The translations under genes and the position numbers were made by a program. Shown here in pieces: positions 63,505 through 64,000 of a DNA stretch of 64,000 bases. Location: contig NW_027480450.1 in NCBI RefSeq assembly GCF_051401765.1, positions 372,001 through 436,000 of the forward strand, given 5' to 3'. Numbering within the stretch: position 1 is the stretch's first letter; every line of letters starts with the position of its first letter. A model generated the notes under the pieces. It saw only the letters and a program-made list of their open reading frames with translations, ran no database searches and was not told the origin of the DNA. The stretch is from Calliopsis andreniformis (lineage: Eukaryota > Arthropoda > Insecta > Hymenoptera > Andrenidae).

Positions 63505-64000
63505 GTAATCAATCCTCAATACTCAATCCTCAATCCTCAATCTTCAATCCCCAATACTCAATCTTCAATCCTCAATCCTCAATCCTCAATCCTCAATACA
63601 CATTGTTCAATCCTCAATACCAAATCCTCAATCTTCAATCCTCAATCCTCAATCCTCTATTCTCAACCCTCAATCCTCAATCCTCAGACTTCAAACATCA
63701 ATACTAAACCCTCAGTCCACGTCCTCAATCCACAACACTCAATCGTCAATCCTCAATCATCAATCATCAATATTCAATCTTCAATCCTCAATCCTCAATC
63801 CTCAATCCTCAACCCTCAATCCTCAATGATCAATACTCAATACCCAATCCTCAGTCTTCAATCCTCAATCCTCAATCCTCAATCCTCAATACACATTGTT
63901 CAATCCTCAATACCAAATCCTCAATCTTCAATCCTCAATCCTCAATCCTCTATTGTCAATCCTCAATCCTCAATCCTCAGACTTCAAACATCAATACTAA

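Larger units (their letters stand above)
1..64000. repeat. 7-bp satellite array (TCCTCAA)n filling the window
   Basis: Seen directly: the entire window is built of degenerate copies of TCCTCAA/TTGAGGA, with no interruption by unique sequence long enough to hold a gene. The TCAAT part is the most constant. The two bases after it vary most (CC, CT, AC, CA, TC). G is rare on the + strand and occurs mainly in recurring variants (CAGTCC, CTGAAT, TCGTCC, AATGCT). Both strands were considered: the - strand is purine-rich (GGATTGA)n with a stop codon every 21 bases in each frame. The + strand is open for long stretches in all frames and always gives the same SSILNPQ heptapeptide. No start context, codon bias, domain or intron structure suggests expression. 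Simple 7-bp satellites are known, for example in Drosophila virilis, but this monomer is not one I recognise. Confidence 0.97.
61250..64000. repeat. HOR-G copy 2, cut by window end
   Basis: Repeats copy 1 up to the last base. Cassette at 61380-61821, inverted repeat at 62833, K module at 62994. Private variants CAATACGCAATCC (61264) and CCCCAATGCTC (63041). The array evidently continues to the right. Confidence 0.85.

Noticed and set aside
1..64000. CRISPR array
   Set aside because: There are no constant repeats separated by unique spacers. The intervals between recurring elements are themselves repeats, and no cas gene is present.
1..64000. Telomere repeat tract
   Set aside because: TTGAGGA resembles TTTAGGG-type units in length and G-strand bias, but the tract is degenerate, carries higher-order units and inverted repeats, and I know of no telomere with this motif.
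1..64000. Cyanobacterial STRR-type heptanucleotide repeat
   Set aside because: Those are also degenerate heptamers, but the ones I know are short intergenic runs with other motifs. A 64-kb gene-free array does not fit a bacterial genome, though the taxon is not proven.

Overview
The whole 64 kb window is one tandem-repeat array. I find no gene, RNA gene, transposon, CRISPR array or unique sequence that I can support. The base unit is a degenerate 7-bp repeat, TCCTCAA on the + strand (TTGAGGA on the - strand). The + strand is almost free of G. Most variation falls on two positions of the heptamer (TCAATCC, TCAATCT, TCAATAC, TCAATCA, TCAATTC), plus TCAGTCC, TCAAACC, TCAACCC and TCATTCC forms. 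Many long + strand ORFs appear only because the repeat has no stop codon. Since 7 = 2x3+1, all three + frames read the same SSILNPQ heptapeptide. The - strand reads a TGA every seven codons in every frame, so it has no ORFs.

On top of the heptamers is a hierarchy of higher-order repeats (HORs), found by matching rare variants at fixed offsets. From left to right: HOR-A (2374 bp, two copies plus a partial third, 1-6180); HOR-B (2361 bp, second copy shortened, 6181-9950); a mosaic stretch (9951-11639); HOR-C (1392 bp, 11640-13964); a second mosaic (13965-15734); HOR-D (2066 bp, two copies, 15735-19866); HOR-E (2356 bp units in alternating pairs of 4712 bp, 20069-38150, with 602/621-bp insertions); HOR-F (two near-identical 7292-bp copies, 38151-52734); and HOR-G (mixed material from 52735, then a 2860-2867 bp unit running off the right end). 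The left third is more diverged and shuffled. The right two thirds are strongly homogenised.

Two elements that break the heptamer rhythm punctuate the array. One is an inverted repeat, AATCCTGA-ATTC-TCAGGATT or a variant (40 sites). The other is a conserved stretch of about 133 bp, called element P here (17 left-hand and 14 right-hand sites). In the right part they sit 422 bp apart almost without exception. The two share an almost identical ~35-bp core. One inverted repeat carries a compensatory pair of changes that keeps its stem.

Organism: nothing here gives a taxon. An array this long with nested HORs best fits eukaryotic heterochromatin (centromeric, pericentromeric, subtelomeric or sex/B-chromosome satellite) from a long-read assembly. 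Heptanucleotide repeats also occur in bacteria (the STRR repeats of filamentous cyanobacteria), but I know of none at this scale. Unit boundaries are read by eye and are good to a few bases where a sharp mismatch marks them, less so where both sides are plain heptamers.
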